From Bryobacterales bacterium (GTDB lineage Bacteria > Acidobacteriota > Terriglobia > Bryobacterales > Bryobacteraceae): 36,163 bases of DNA. Numbering within the stretch: position 1 is the stretch's first letter; the number at the start of each line of letters is the position of its first letter. The translations under genes and the position numbers were made by a program. The stretch is taken from assembly GCA_020847315.1 (NCBI GenBank), contig JADLCF010000047.1:1-36163 (forward strand), read 5' to 3'. Positions 1 to 7,861 of the stretch are shown here, piece by piece. The notes beneath the pieces were generated by a model, which was not told the DNA's origin, did no database searches, and saw only the letters and a program-made list of their open reading frames with translations.

Positions 1-488
1 CGACGCATCCGCACCAACTGGCGCTTGCGGTGATCATGTACAGCCCTTGGCAGTTCGTCTTTTGGTATGACAAACCCTCCGATTTCCAGAATGAACCGGA
101 GATGAAGTTCTTCGAGCAACTCCCCACTGTCTGGGACGATACCCGCGTCGTCAAGGGCGAGATCGGCAAATATATCAGCATCGCCCGGCGCAAGGGAAAC
201 GATTGGTGGCTGGCTACGGCGAATAACACGGAGGCTCGCAACCTTGAAGTATCACTTTCATTTCTGGATGTTAAGCAACGCTATGTAGTGGACTTATACG
301 AGGAGCCAACCCCTCGGAATGCCCATGCGAGAATGTCTCCGCGCACCAAAGTGGCGGTGAGTTCGTGCCTGCTGGATAGCATCTCGCCGCTCAAGCTTTT
401 TCTCCCGGCGAGCGGCGGCCACGCGGCGGTCTTCCGGCCCGTGAGCGTGAACGCATCCGGCTTGCCCGCGCCGTGTGTCTCGCGCTGA
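1..488 (+). CDS. Glycoside hydrolase family 97 (SusB-like), C-terminal part
   Basis: Only the last ~161 codons lie in the window; the reading frame is open from base 3, so the start is upstream. GH97 enzymes are secreted or periplasmic alpha-glucosidases/alpha-galactosidases that act on oligosaccharides. The visible part matches the end of the catalytic barrel and the C-terminal beta-sandwich: a THPHQLALAV segment followed by MYSPWQF, then FEQLPTVWDDT, then ISIARRKGNDWW, an order typical of GH97 C-termini. The catalytic acids lie in the missing part, so substrate and anomeric mechanism cannot be judged. Another retaining or inverting glycosidase with a similar C-domain is the only real alternative. 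Confidence 0.85.
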   Translation, partial: THPHQLALAVIMYSPWQFVFWYDKPSDFQNEPEMKFFEQLPTVWDDTRVVKGEIGKYISIARRKGNDWWLATANNTEARNLEVSLSFLDVKQRYVVDLYEEPTPRNAHARMSPRTKVAVSSCLLDSISPLKLFLPASGGHAAVFRPVSVNASGLPAPCVSR

Positions 489-496
489 TTCATAAT

Positions 497-520
497 CTAA
501 TGTTTTCCGATAGACATTAG
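497..520. repeat. Inverted repeat between GH97 gene and carbonic anhydrase gene
   Basis: CTAATGT (497-503) is followed after 10 bases by its exact reverse complement ACATTAG (514-520). It starts 9 bases after the GH97 stop and ends about 50 bases before the next start codon. It is AT-rich within GC-rich surroundings and has no U-run, so an operator site or weak processing hairpin is as likely as a terminator. Confidence 0.5.
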
Positions 521-572
521 GATCTATTCGCTTGTCTGGGGCATCCAAGCGCGTAAGGAGAGTTCACTGACT

Positions 573-1151
573 ATGTCCAAGATTCTGACGGAAGTTCTCA
601 ATGCGAATGCGGCGTATGCCGCCGATTTTGGCGACAAATCGAAGTTGCCGATGCCCCCGGGCCGCCGCTTCGCGGTTTTGACCTGCATGGACGCGCGGCT
701 TGACCCGGCGAAGTTTGCCGGATTATCCGAAGGAGATGCGCACGTGATCCGCAACGCCGGTGGGCGGGCGAGTGACGACGCCATCCGCTCCCTGGTGATT
801 TCTCACAAACTGCTCGGGACCAACGAATGGTTTGTCGTCCACCATACCGATTGCGGCATGCTGACGTTCACGAACGAGGTCATTCGGGACTTGCTTTCGA
901 AGAGCCTGGAAACGGCCAGCATCGGCCCGGACGGGTGGAAGGATACGGGCAAGGGCCCAGGGTCCGCGGAAGGGGAGTATGTCGAATGGCTGGCCTTCTC
1001 CGATAACGCGAAGAGCGTGCTCGAAGACGTCCAGCGCATCAAGGCGCACCCGCTCGTGAACAAGAGCATCCCGGTTTACGGCTACATCTATGACGTTTCG
1101 AGCGGAAGATTGATTGAGGTGCCCGCGGCGACAAAGGCGGGCGCGGTTTAG
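573..1151 (+). CDS. Beta-class carbonic anhydrase
   Basis: A 192-residue cytoplasmic enzyme expected to interconvert CO2 and bicarbonate. The zinc site of beta-carbonic anhydrases is visible: Cys38 in the CMDAR motif (with the Asp40/Arg42 dyad), then His91 and Cys94 in HHTDCG. Length and motif spacing fit the short bacterial/mycobacterial type of beta-carbonic anhydrase. The start is supported by AAGGAGA about 11 bases upstream of the ATG. The gene stands alone: an inverted repeat lies upstream and a strong terminator follows its stop. Bicarbonate supply could serve the biotin-dependent carboxylase at the far end of the window, but nothing links them beyond general biochemistry. Confidence 0.93.
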   Translation: MSKILTEVLNANAAYAADFGDKSKLPMPPGRRFAVLTCMDARLDPAKFAGLSEGDAHVIRNAGGRASDDAIRSLVISHKLLGTNEWFVVHHTDCGMLTFTNEVIRDLLSKSLETASIGPDGWKDTGKGPGSAEGEYVEWLAFSDNAKSVLEDVQRIKAHPLVNKSIPVYGYIYDVSSGRLIEVPAATKAGAV

Positions 1152-1183
1152 ACAATCCCCGCGTGGGACACGCTGCCATTGCG

Positions 1184-1221
1184 GCCCCGGCTTCGACTTC
1201 GGGTGAAGCCGGGGCTTTTTT
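1184..1221 (+). terminator. Rho-independent terminator after carbonic anhydrase gene
   Basis: An 11-bp perfect stem (1185-1194 plus flanking G-C, pairing with 1205-1215, core CCCCGGCTTC/GAAGCCGGGG) with a 10-base loop is followed directly by six T residues (1216-1221). It lies 33 bases after the carbonic anhydrase stop. Confidence 0.92.
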
Positions 1222-1389
1222 GCGTCACGCGCGCCACTCGATCGCCAGCCGCACGCGGCTTGCAGGCGGTTTGCAGGGTAGCGCCACCGCGCCCAATCCT
1301 GGTATGCTTCCCTGCCAGCGGTTCCGTTTCCACGGCGGTGAGCGGGTTTCACGGCGGAGAGCGTGAGTTCCGGCAATTGGGGGTTTTCA

Positions 1390-2970
1390 ATGAGAGCTTT
1401 GGCGTTGCTATTCGTATTTTTCGTGGCGGTTGCCTCTTCACATGGCGCGGACACGGCGAAGGTGCAGGCCATGAAGGCCGATTTGGCCGGGCAGGTGGAC
1501 GCCATGTCCAAGCAGGCGCAGGTGATGACCGATATGGTCTTCAGCTTCGGAGAGCTCGGCTTTCAAGAGTTCGAGACATCGAAGTATCTCACCGGCATCC
1601 TGGAGAAAGAGGGCTTCACCATTGAGCGTGGCGTCGCGGGTATCCCGACCGCGTGGGTGGCGAAGTGGGGAAGCGGCAAGCCAGTGATCGCGCTTGGCTC
1701 CGACCTTGATTGCATCCCCCAGGCGTCGCAGCGCCCGGGCGTGGCGTATCACGATCCGATCATCGAAGGCGCGCCCGGCCATGGGGAAGGGCACAATTCC
1801 GGGCAGGTGGTGAACATTCTTGCCGCTCTGGCCGTGAAGAAACTGATGGAACGCGAGAAGATGCCCGGAACCTTGATGCTCTGGCCGGGCGTCGCCGAAG
1901 AACAGCTTGCGACAAAGGCTCATTTTGTCCGAGCGGGCATGTTCAAGGACGTGGACGTGGTGATCTTCTCCCACGTCGCAAGCAATTTCGGCGTCACAAG
2001 CGGCCCTGGTTCAGATAGTGGGCTCATCTCCGTGGAATACCATTTCAAAGGTGAAAGCGCGCACTCCGCGGGGTCTCCCTGGCGGGGCCGCAGCGCGCTC
2101 GACGCGGTGGAATTGATGGATATCGGCATGAACTTCCGCCGGGAGCATTTGCCGCTCGCGCAGCGAACACACTACGTGATTACCAACGGAGGAGACCAGC
2201 CAAACGTGGTTCCGCCGAACGCCACGGTCTGGTATTTCTTTCGGCAGCTCACCTACGACACGATTGTGGACCTTTGGAAGATCGGCGACCGCGTGGCGGA
2301 AGGCGCGACTCTCATGACCGATACCAAGGTGAGTTCGCGCGTGCTGGGCTCGGCCTGGCCGGGGCACTTCAACAAGCCCGTCGCCGACGTGCTGAAGGCG
2401 AACATCCAAGCCGTGGGCTTGCCTGTGTGGAGCGAAGCAGATCAGACGCTTGCAAAAGCGCTGCAAAAAGAGATCGGTGTCGAACAGAAGGGGCTTCCTA
2501 CCAAGCTGGATGAGGATGCCAACCGGGATCAGGCAAAGGACCCGCGCGCCCGTCTCGGCGGCGGCTCTGACGATATCGGCGATGTTTCCTGGAACGTGCC
2601 TACCGTCACCCTGCGGTTCCCCTCAAACATTCCGGAGCTTCCCGGCCATAACTGGGCAAACGCCATCGCGATGGCGACGCCCATCGCCCACAAAGGCGTC
2701 GTTGCGGGAGCCAAGGTAGAGGCCATGTCCATTCTCGACCTTCTCACGAATCCGGAGCTTGTGTCCGCTGCTTGGGATTACTTCCGGAACGTCCAGACGA
2801 AGAACGAGACCTACAAGCCGCTGATCCGTCCGGAGGACAAACCTGCAATCTGGCTCAACGAGAAGATCATGCGGGAGTACCGGCCGCGGATGAAGGAGTT
2901 CTATTACAATCCGGCGAAGTACAGCACGTACCTGGAGCAACTCGGCGTGAAGTACCCGACGGTGCGCTAA
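1390..2970 (+). CDS. Secreted M20-family amidohydrolase, AbgB-like
   Basis: A 526-residue metal-dependent amidohydrolase of the M20/AbgB group, which cleave amide bonds in substrates such as p-aminobenzoyl-glutamate or aminoacylated compounds. I chose the ATG at 1390 over an upstream in-frame GTG (1363): it gives a clean signal peptide (MRALALLFVFFVAVASSHGA) and a G-rich stretch precedes it. Candidate metal ligands are Asp105/Asp107 (GSDLD), His131 and His135 (GHGEGHN) and the Glu170-Glu171 pair. The dimerisation-domain motif HSAGSPWRGRSALDAVE and the late GGGSDDIGDVSW motif, typical of AbgB-like proteins, follow. The signal peptide implies periplasmic action, unlike E. coli AbgB. The exact substrate is unknown. 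Confidence 0.88.
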   Translation: MRALALLFVFFVAVASSHGADTAKVQAMKADLAGQVDAMSKQAQVMTDMVFSFGELGFQEFETSKYLTGILEKEGFTIERGVAGIPTAWVAKWGSGKPVIALGSDLDCIPQASQRPGVAYHDPIIEGAPGHGEGHNSGQVVNILAALAVKKLMEREKMPGTLMLWPGVAEEQLATKAHFVRAGMFKDVDVVIFSHVASNFGVTSGPGSDSGLISVEYHFKGESAHSAGSPWRGRSALDAVELMDIGMNFRREHLPLAQRTHYVITNGGDQPNVVPPNATVWYFFRQLTYDTIVDLWKIGDRVAEGATLMTDTKVSSRVLGSAWPGHFNKPVADVLKANIQAVGLPVWSEADQTLAKALQKEIGVEQKGLPTKLDEDANRDQAKDPRARLGGGSDDIGDVSWNVPTVTLRFPSNIPELPGHNWANAIAMATPIAHKGVVAGAKVEAMSILDLLTNPELVSAAWDYFRNVQTKNETYKPLIRPEDKPAIWLNEKIMREYRPRMKEFYYNPAKYSTYLEQLGVKYPTVR

Positions 2971-3003
2971 TGGGCTATCGGATAATGGTTTCGGGAACCA
3001 TTC

Positions 3004-3336
3004 ATGCTCGACGACCTTAGTTTTCCGCACAAATGCGACCAGACGATCGACGCGCTCTATCAAGCCCTCGTGGCCGCCGCGGAGGATCATGATTTCGAAG
3101 CCGACATGAACAGCGGCGCGCTCACGGTGGAGTTCGAGGATCCGCCCGCCAAGTTCGTGGTGAGCCCGAACTCGCCCGTCCGGCAGATCTGGGTATCCGC
3201 GCACTCCCGGAGTTTCAAGTTTGAGTGGGATCCCGCGCGAGAAGCCTTTGCCCTCCCTGAGACCGGGGAGGACCTGAAGGCCATGATGAGCCGCGCGGTT
3301 TCCGAGCAACTCGGTGAGCCGGTGCTTCTGAGCTAG
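3004..3336 (+). CDS. cyaY: Frataxin-family iron donor CyaY
   Basis: A 110-residue protein matching bacterial frataxin/CyaY in length and pattern. It has an acidic N-terminal helix (LYQALVAAAEDHDFEAD), the short strand SGALTVEFEDPP, then KFVVSPN and the family hallmark QIWVSAHS, with a C-terminal helix. Frataxins bind iron through acidic helix surfaces and modulate cysteine desulfurase during Fe-S cluster assembly. The predicted start has only a weak GGGAA upstream. The gene sits 33 bases after the amidohydrolase stop and 26 bases before hemW, so it probably shares a transcript with hemW. This placement next to a heme/Fe-S gene supports an iron role. The assignment is by motif only. Confidence 0.85.
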   Translation: MLDDLSFPHKCDQTIDALYQALVAAAEDHDFEADMNSGALTVEFEDPPAKFVVSPNSPVRQIWVSAHSRSFKFEWDPAREAFALPETGEDLKAMMSRAVSEQLGEPVLLS

Positions 3337-3362
3337 GGGAAACACGCAACCTGGAAATTGCC

Positions 3363-4478
3363 ATGGCGGGCGTTTACATCTCGTGGCCGTTTTGCGCACA
3401 AAAATGCACGTATTGTAACTTCGCTTCCGGCGTGGAGAAGCCGGAGATCCAGAAAAAATACCTCGACGCTCTGTGCCTCCACCTTTCCCGGCAGGAATGG
3501 CCGTTTCTCCCGGAAACCGTCTATATCGGCGGCGGCACCCCCAGTCTGCTGCGGCCGGAGGAATTGGCGCGGATTGTGGAATCGATTCCCGGCCGCCCCT
3601 GGCGGGAATTCACCATGGAAGCGGCGCCGGGTTCCCTGCAACCCCAATGGGTCAACGAGTGGGTGCGTCTCGGCGTAAATCGCGTGAGCCTGGGCGTGCA
3701 ATCGTTCGTCGAGAAGGAACTGCGGCAGACGGGGCGGCGGCACAACGCGCGGACCGTGGCGGAGGATTGCGAGTTGCTGCGCCGGGCGGGGATCGGCAAC
3801 TTCAATCTGGATCTCATTGCGGGCCTGCCTTTTCAAACGGAGGAGAGTTGGGAGGAGAGTCTGGCCTGGCTCGATCGGCTGCAACCGCCGCATGCCAGCA
3901 TCTACATGCTGGAGGTAGACGAAGACAGCCGCCTGGGACTGGAGATTTTAGGCCAGGGCTCGCGGTATGGCGCGGGCGCCGTGGCGCCCGATGAGGACAT
4001 CACCGCGCGCTATGAGCGGGCGGCCACTTTCCTCGGTGACCTGGGCATCCCGCGCTACGAGATCTCGAACTTCGCTCGCCCCGGATTTCGCTCCTTGCAC
4101 AACCTCAAGTATTGGCGCATGGAGCCCTATCTCGGCTTTGGCGTGGACGCTCACTCGTTCGATGGAGCGATGCGCTGGGGGAGCCCGGAGGAGGTGCGCG
4201 ATTATGTCACGTATGTCCGACGCGGCGCTCCGCGTGAGGTGGCGGTGGAAAAGTCGCGCCCACTCGAAGAGCGCTTCCTCACCGGCTTGCGCTTGGACGA
4301 AGGCCTCCCCGTCGACTTCGCGGCCCTGCCCGAGGCGCTCCGCTCTCGCATCGAGACTGCGATCGACCACCAACTGTTGGTATGGAACGGCAAGGTTCTA
4401 CGATTCAGTTCGCGCGGGATTCTCGTTTCAAATGAGGTATTTGAAGGGTTCCTTGGCGCGGATAGCGCAGAATCTTGA
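3363..4478 (+). CDS. hemW: Radical SAM heme chaperone HemW (coproporphyrinogen oxidase-like)
   Basis: A 371-residue radical SAM protein. Cys11, Cys15 and Cys18 form the CAQKCTYC motif that ligates the 4Fe-4S cluster, and VYIGGGTPSLL (about 53-63) is the SAM-binding glycine-rich motif of the HemN/HemW group. It starts almost directly with the YISWPFC segment, as HemW proteins do. HemW binds heme and delivers it to target proteins such as respiratory enzymes; it is often mis-annotated as oxygen-independent coproporphyrinogen III oxidase, and true HemN is longer at the N-terminus. It is 26 bases downstream of frataxin. No strong ribosome-binding site is visible before the ATG, which suggests translational coupling. 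Confidence 0.92.
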   Translation: MAGVYISWPFCAQKCTYCNFASGVEKPEIQKKYLDALCLHLSRQEWPFLPETVYIGGGTPSLLRPEELARIVESIPGRPWREFTMEAAPGSLQPQWVNEWVRLGVNRVSLGVQSFVEKELRQTGRRHNARTVAEDCELLRRAGIGNFNLDLIAGLPFQTEESWEESLAWLDRLQPPHASIYMLEVDEDSRLGLEILGQGSRYGAGAVAPDEDITARYERAATFLGDLGIPRYEISNFARPGFRSLHNLKYWRMEPYLGFGVDAHSFDGAMRWGSPEEVRDYVTYVRRGAPREVAVEKSRPLEERFLTGLRLDEGLPVDFAALPEALRSRIETAIDHQLLVWNGKVLRFSSRGILVSNEVFEGFLGADSAES

Positions 4479-4488
4479 TGAAACCCTA

Positions 4489-4517
4489 TTGACCAAGGGG
4501 AGATTCAAAGTCATAAT
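4489..4517 (+). promoter_or_regulatory. Sigma-70-type promoter of the Rrf2 regulator gene
   Basis: TTGACC (4489-4494) and CATAAT (4512-4517) are separated by exactly 17 bases, close to the vegetative consensus. The expected start point is near 4524, giving a leader of about 18 bases with AGGTGA (4532-4537) as ribosome-binding site. CCTATT (4485-4490) and its reverse complement AATAGG (4522-4527) flank the promoter, and the latter continues into GGAATTAGG, a plausible autoregulatory Rrf2 site. Confidence 0.72.
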
Positions 4518-4541
4518 CTCTAATAGGAATTAGGTGATTAG

Positions 4542-4967
4542 ATGCAAAGCTCCGTTAAAGGAGAGTATGCGTTGCGCGCAATTTTCGACTTGGCCGAACA
4601 ACCCCCCGGCACCCCGATCCGCATCGCGGACATCGCCCAACGCCAGGATATCCCGCAAAAGTTCCTCGAACTGATTCTCGCCGCGCTCAAGCAGGGCGGA
4701 TTTGTGGAATCGCGCCGGGGCGCGGAAGGCGGGTATATGCTGGCGCGTGCGCCGGAACTCATTTCGGTAGGGGAAGTCCTGCGCTTCCTCGAAGGCGCAA
4801 AGCAACGCAAGAACACTCAACGAGCGGCAAGACACGATCCTTTCCATGGTCTATGGGAGCAAGTGGATGGCGCCATTGCCGGAATCCTGGACACCACGAA
4901 CTTCGCATCGTTGGTGCGAGAGTGGCGGGAACGCCGCACCTCGTACGTGCCGGACTGGCAAATCTGA
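4542..4967 (+). CDS. Rrf2-family transcriptional regulator without cluster cysteines (CymR-like)
   Basis: A 141-residue Rrf2-family regulator. The N-terminal winged helix contains the family pattern [28 protein letters not shown] and [12 protein letters not shown]. IscR/NsrR members carry three cysteines around residue 90-105 for an Fe-S cluster. This protein has no cysteine at all, so it cannot sense through such a cluster. Cysteine-free or cluster-free Rrf2 proteins include CymR, which in Bacillus represses cysteine metabolism genes in complex with the cysteine synthase CysK. cysK starts 62 bases downstream here, which makes a CymR-type role the best guess. The start is set by AGGTGA four bases before the ATG. 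A strong sigma-70 promoter precedes it. Confidence 0.88.
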   Translation: MQSSVKGEYALRAIFDLAEQPPGTPIRIADIAQRQDIPQKFLELILAALKQGGFVESRRGAEGGYMLARAPELISVGEVLRFLEGAKQRKNTQRAARHDPFHGLWEQVDGAIAGILDTTNFASLVREWRERRTSYVPDWQI

Positions 4968-5029
4968 CTCCGACACGCGGAGTGAGTTTGCGCCGCCTGG
5001 CGCCTGAGGCCGAATGGAGGAGAAACGAG

Positions 5030-5986
5030 ATGATTTTTCAAGACAATTCCCTGTCGATCGGGCGCACGCCGCTCGTGAAGTTGAACCGTGTTACGGACGG
5101 AGCAAAGGCCACGGTTCTGGCGAAAGTGGAAGGGCGGAATCCCGCATATTCCGTAAAATGCCGGATTGGCGCGGCGATGGTATGGGATGCTGAGAAGCGC
5201 GGCGCCCTGGGCCCGGGCAAGGAGATCGTGGAGGCCACCAGCGGCAACACTGGGATCGCTTTGGCATACGTGGCCGCGGCGCGCGGTTACAAGCTCAACC
5301 TCACGATGCCGGAGACGATGTCGTTGGAACGGCGCAAGGTATTGAAGGCATTTGGAGCGAATCTGGTGCTCACGGAAGGCGCCGGCGGTATGAAGGCCGC
5401 GATCGCGAAAGCGGAAGAACTCGTGGCGTCGGACCCGGGCCGCTACGTGATGATGCAGCAGTTTAAGAATCCCGCGAATCCCGACATCCACTACAAGACG
5501 ACGGGCGCGGAGATTTGGGACGATACCGATGGAAATGTGGACGTCCTGGTGAGCGGCGTGGGAACCGGCGGAACGATTACGGGTGTCGCGAAGTATTTCA
5601 AGCAGGGCAAGAACAAATCGCTGCTCGCCGTCGCGGTGGAACCTGATAATAGCCCGGTCATCAAGCAGAAGCTTGCCGGCGAGGAACTCAAACCGGGTCC
5701 GCACAAGATCCAGGGCCTCGGTGCGGGGTTCATTCCGGATACGCTCGACCTCTCCATCGTGGACAGAGTGGAACTCGTAAGCAACGAGGAATCGATCGAA
5801 ATGGCTCGCCGGCTGGCGCGGGAAGAAGGCATTCTTTCCGGCATTTCTTGCGGGGCCGCGGTGGCGGCGGCGGTACGATTGGCTCAGCAGCCGGAGTTTG
5901 AAGGCAAGACGATTGTGACGGTACTGCCGGATTCCGGGGAGCGGTACTTGAGCACGGTCCTTTTCGAAGGGCTTTTTGCCGATTAA
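5030..5986 (+). CDS. cysK: Cysteine synthase (O-acetylserine sulfhydrylase)
   Basis: A 318-residue PLP enzyme that makes cysteine from O-acetylserine and sulfide. The PLP lysine is Lys43 in the SVKCRIG motif. The substrate loop TSGNTG is at 70-75, the phosphate-binding [10 protein letters not shown] loop at about 176-185, and [12 protein letters not shown] lies near the C-terminus. The [18 protein letters not shown] segment resembles enterobacterial CysK more than CysM. The frame is open much further upstream, but the ATG at 5030 is chosen because GGAGGAG (5016-5022) lies just before it and the protein then begins exactly at the family N-terminus. It follows the Rrf2 regulator by 62 bases, so the two are probably co-transcribed, and ends at a strong hairpin. 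Confidence 0.95.
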   Translation: MIFQDNSLSIGRTPLVKLNRVTDGAKATVLAKVEGRNPAYSVKCRIGAAMVWDAEKRGALGPGKEIVEATSGNTGIALAYVAAARGYKLNLTMPETMSLERRKVLKAFGANLVLTEGAGGMKAAIAKAEELVASDPGRYVMMQQFKNPANPDIHYKTTGAEIWDDTDGNVDVLVSGVGTGGTITGVAKYFKQGKNKSLLAVAVEPDNSPVIKQKLAGEELKPGPHKIQGLGAGFIPDTLDLSIVDRVELVSNEESIEMARRLAREEGILSGISCGAAVAAAVRLAQQPEFEGKTIVTVLPDSGERYLSTVLFEGLFAD

Positions 5987-5998
5987 TCGGAAAATCAA

Positions 5999-6031
5999 AG
6001 AGAAAGGCCACCGTTACGGTGGCCTTTCTCT
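5999..6031. terminator. Strong, probably bidirectional terminator hairpin
   Basis: A 15-bp perfect stem with a three-base TTA loop (5999-6013 pairs with 6017-6031; core GAGAAAGGCCACCG) lies 13 bases after cysK. On the plus strand the T-rich part is within the stem (CTTTCTCT). On the minus strand the stem is followed by TTGATTTT, so it could also stop leftward transcription from the GT9 operon. Confidence 0.88.
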
Positions 6032-6414
6032 CACGAATTAAAAAATGCTCCTCGCTAAATCAAATCAACTACGTGCAAAAACGGGCGACCACAATTATTC
6101 TGACCGACATTTTCACGGGGACTCGCGCGCTTTTAAGCTCGCAGTATCCCAGGCTGACGAATCGCCGAAGCGGTAAGAACCGTGGTGCATCGCGATCCCA
6201 TAGGGGTTATCGAATCGATGCGGGTGATGGCGGCGCAGCCCTCAGCCAGAAGTCGTGATCGCCCCGCGATCAATGACTAATTCCGTTTTTGTTCCCTCCT
6301 TCAATCTCTATCTAATCCACTTCTATCACCGCTTGCCGCGGATTACAAGCACTATTTTCTCAACCGGTGGGAGGATACAAATGTCCAGTTTCGGCATGTA
6401 TTCTCCCTTTGCAA
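6032..6414. other. Convergent gap without a recognisable gene
   Basis: About 380 bases between the cysK terminator and the 3' end of the minus-strand GT9 gene. The stretch is visibly more AT-rich than its neighbours and I recognise no protein family in any frame. Two very short reading frames with good Shine-Dalgarno sequences overlap antisense near its right end: plus 6381-6437 (18 codons) after GGGAGGA, and minus 6397-6326 (23 codons) after AAGGGAG, starting 17 bases beyond the GT9 stop. Neither can be called a gene from sequence alone. Confidence 0.6.
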
Positions 6415-7332
6415 TTATTTCTCCAATAAATCCGTAAGGACGGAAAACACCGCGGCTTCTCCGCGTTCAAAAGGAATCGCGGAAGCCGGTTGCCCGCCTC
6501 CCGGAGCCTCCAGCAGACGGACCCGCGCGCCTCGCGGAGCCCAGACCCTGGGATGCTCCGGGCCGAAGAACACGACGCAAGGGATCCCCAGCATGGCGGC
6601 CAGGTGCGTGATGCCCGAATCGTTCCCAATGAACAAGGCGGAGGATGCCAGTGCGCGGGCAAGATCGTCCAGCTTCTCGAATCGCCAGGCGTCGCAGCCA
6701 AGGTCCTCCGGCAGCGTATCCTCCGGCCCGGCGCACCACTGGATGACGGCCTCTCTGCCCAGGTGAGCGGCAATAGAGCGGGCGAGCCGCAGGTAATGGG
6801 AGAGCGGCCAATTCTTCCGCGCGCTGCCCGAGAACGGATGCAGCACCACGCGAAGCGGCCTTGCGGGGGTACGCTCCATAGCCAGAGCGGGTAGCAAAAA
6901 GCGGCGGCCGCCCTCGGATCGCCATGCTTCAGGCTCGGCGTCGAGACCGTGCCACGGGCGGGTCTGGCGAAGAAACCAGTCGCTTACATGGACCGCCGAA
7001 TCCCGGCGCGGCAGAGGCTCAAAGAATTGGACGGGAATGCAAAGGCGTTCGCACGCTGCCTTCAATTCCGGCTGGTTTCCTCCGCTCCAGCTAAGAATCT
7101 CGTCGAAGCCGCGCAGTGTATCGACCAAGCCTTCCGGGAAGAGGGCGCCGGGGATTCCCAACAGGGAGAATCCGGTGGAGGCAAGATTCCGGCGGCGCGC
7201 CGCGAGTTCCAGGAGCGGCAGCACCGGTCCCGGCGCCCAAACTTCCGCTCCGCGCGGCCCGATCGCAGACAGCGCCGGCAACCAGCAAAGGCAATCCCCG
7301 ATGGCGCCGGGGCGGATGAAGAGACGGCGCAT
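6415..7332 (-). CDS. Glycosyltransferase family 9 (heptosyltransferase-like)
   Basis: A 305-residue GT-B glycosyltransferase of the ADP-heptose:LPS heptosyltransferase family, acting at the cytoplasmic face of the inner membrane in lipopolysaccharide core or related glycan assembly. Visible motifs are the N-terminal IRPGAIGD (6-13), the central HPFSGS(x)RKNWP (165-176) and the nucleotide-sugar motif GNDSGITHLAAMLGIP (236-251) followed by FFGP. It starts 13 bases after the stop of the DsbD-like gene and is the last gene of a four-gene minus-strand run; no strong ribosome-binding site precedes the ATG. The donor sugar is not predictable; a lipopolysaccharide core heptosyltransferase is likely but not certain. 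Confidence 0.88.
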   Translation of the reverse strand: MRRLFIRPGAIGDCLCWLPALSAIGPRGAEVWAPGPVLPLLELAARRRNLASTGFSLLGIPGALFPEGLVDTLRGFDEILSWSGGNQPELKAACERLCIPVQFFEPLPRRDSAVHVSDWFLRQTRPWHGLDAEPEAWRSEGGRRFLLPALAMERTPARPLRVVLHPFSGSARKNWPLSHYLRLARSIAAHLGREAVIQWCAGPEDTLPEDLGCDAWRFEKLDDLARALASSALFIGNDSGITHLAAMLGIPCVVFFGPEHPRVWAPRGARVRLLEAPGGGQPASAIPFERGEAAVFSVLTDLLEK

Positions 7333-7345
7333 CGCAATGCCGCGA

Positions 7346-7861
7346 CTAGCGGATGTCGTAGCTCAGACGCACAGGGACGGTGGACGGGGGGAGGCATTCC
7401 GTATCGGTGCACGCCTGGTAGTGCAGCTTTCCGGTGATGGCTCCGAACCCCTGGGGAGCGTTGGCCGGCACGCGGAAATCCTGTTCGATCGTGAATGTTC
7501 CGTCGAGCACGGAAAGCTTGCTTTGAGAGAACGGGTAAGAGCGAAGCACCGCCTTGGGATAGCGGGGCGTCTCGGATTCCAGTGCCCCCTTCTCCCAGGA
7601 GATGCGCAATGGTTTCAGATAGCGGTCTCCGGGGGTCGCGCTGGTGACGTGGTAACCCTTCGCGACGGTCACTGTCACCGGTACCGTGACGAGGGTTCCT
7701 CGCTTCGCGGACACGGGCGCCTTGACGGTTACAGCGGCGACACCCGTCTTACCGCTGGCTGCCCCGCTATTTTGCGCCGGCAGCCCCATCGCCCACGCGA
7801 GCAGGATCAGCGGCGCCAATAGCACCCGCCACCGGTGCAGTTTTTCCTTCGAGTAGTGCAC
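7346..7861 (-). CDS. DsbD N-terminal-domain-like secreted protein
   Basis: The frame is open upstream into the preceding gene, but a GTG at 7861 with GAGGAGG six bases before it gives a normal signal peptide (positively charged start, then LLAPLILLAWAMGLPAQ), so I use it: 171 residues. The mature part is an immunoglobulin-like beta domain ending in YQACTDTECLPP, with Cys151 and Cys156 resembling the redox cysteine pair of the DsbD alpha domain (usual form CxxxxxC followed by PP). DsbD alpha passes electrons to periplasmic thiol-disulfide partners. The membrane and thioredoxin parts of DsbD are absent, so this is a free-standing domain. Its partner is probably the TlpA-like protein encoded just upstream, whose gene it overlaps by 95 bases. 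Confidence 0.75.
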   Translation of the reverse strand: MHYSKEKLHRWRVLLAPLILLAWAMGLPAQNSGAASGKTGVAAVTVKAPVSAKRGTLVTVPVTVTVAKGYHVTSATPGDRYLKPLRISWEKGALESETPRYPKAVLRSYPFSQSKLSVLDGTFTIEQDFRVPANAPQGFGAITGKLHYQACTDTECLPPSTVPVRLSYDIR

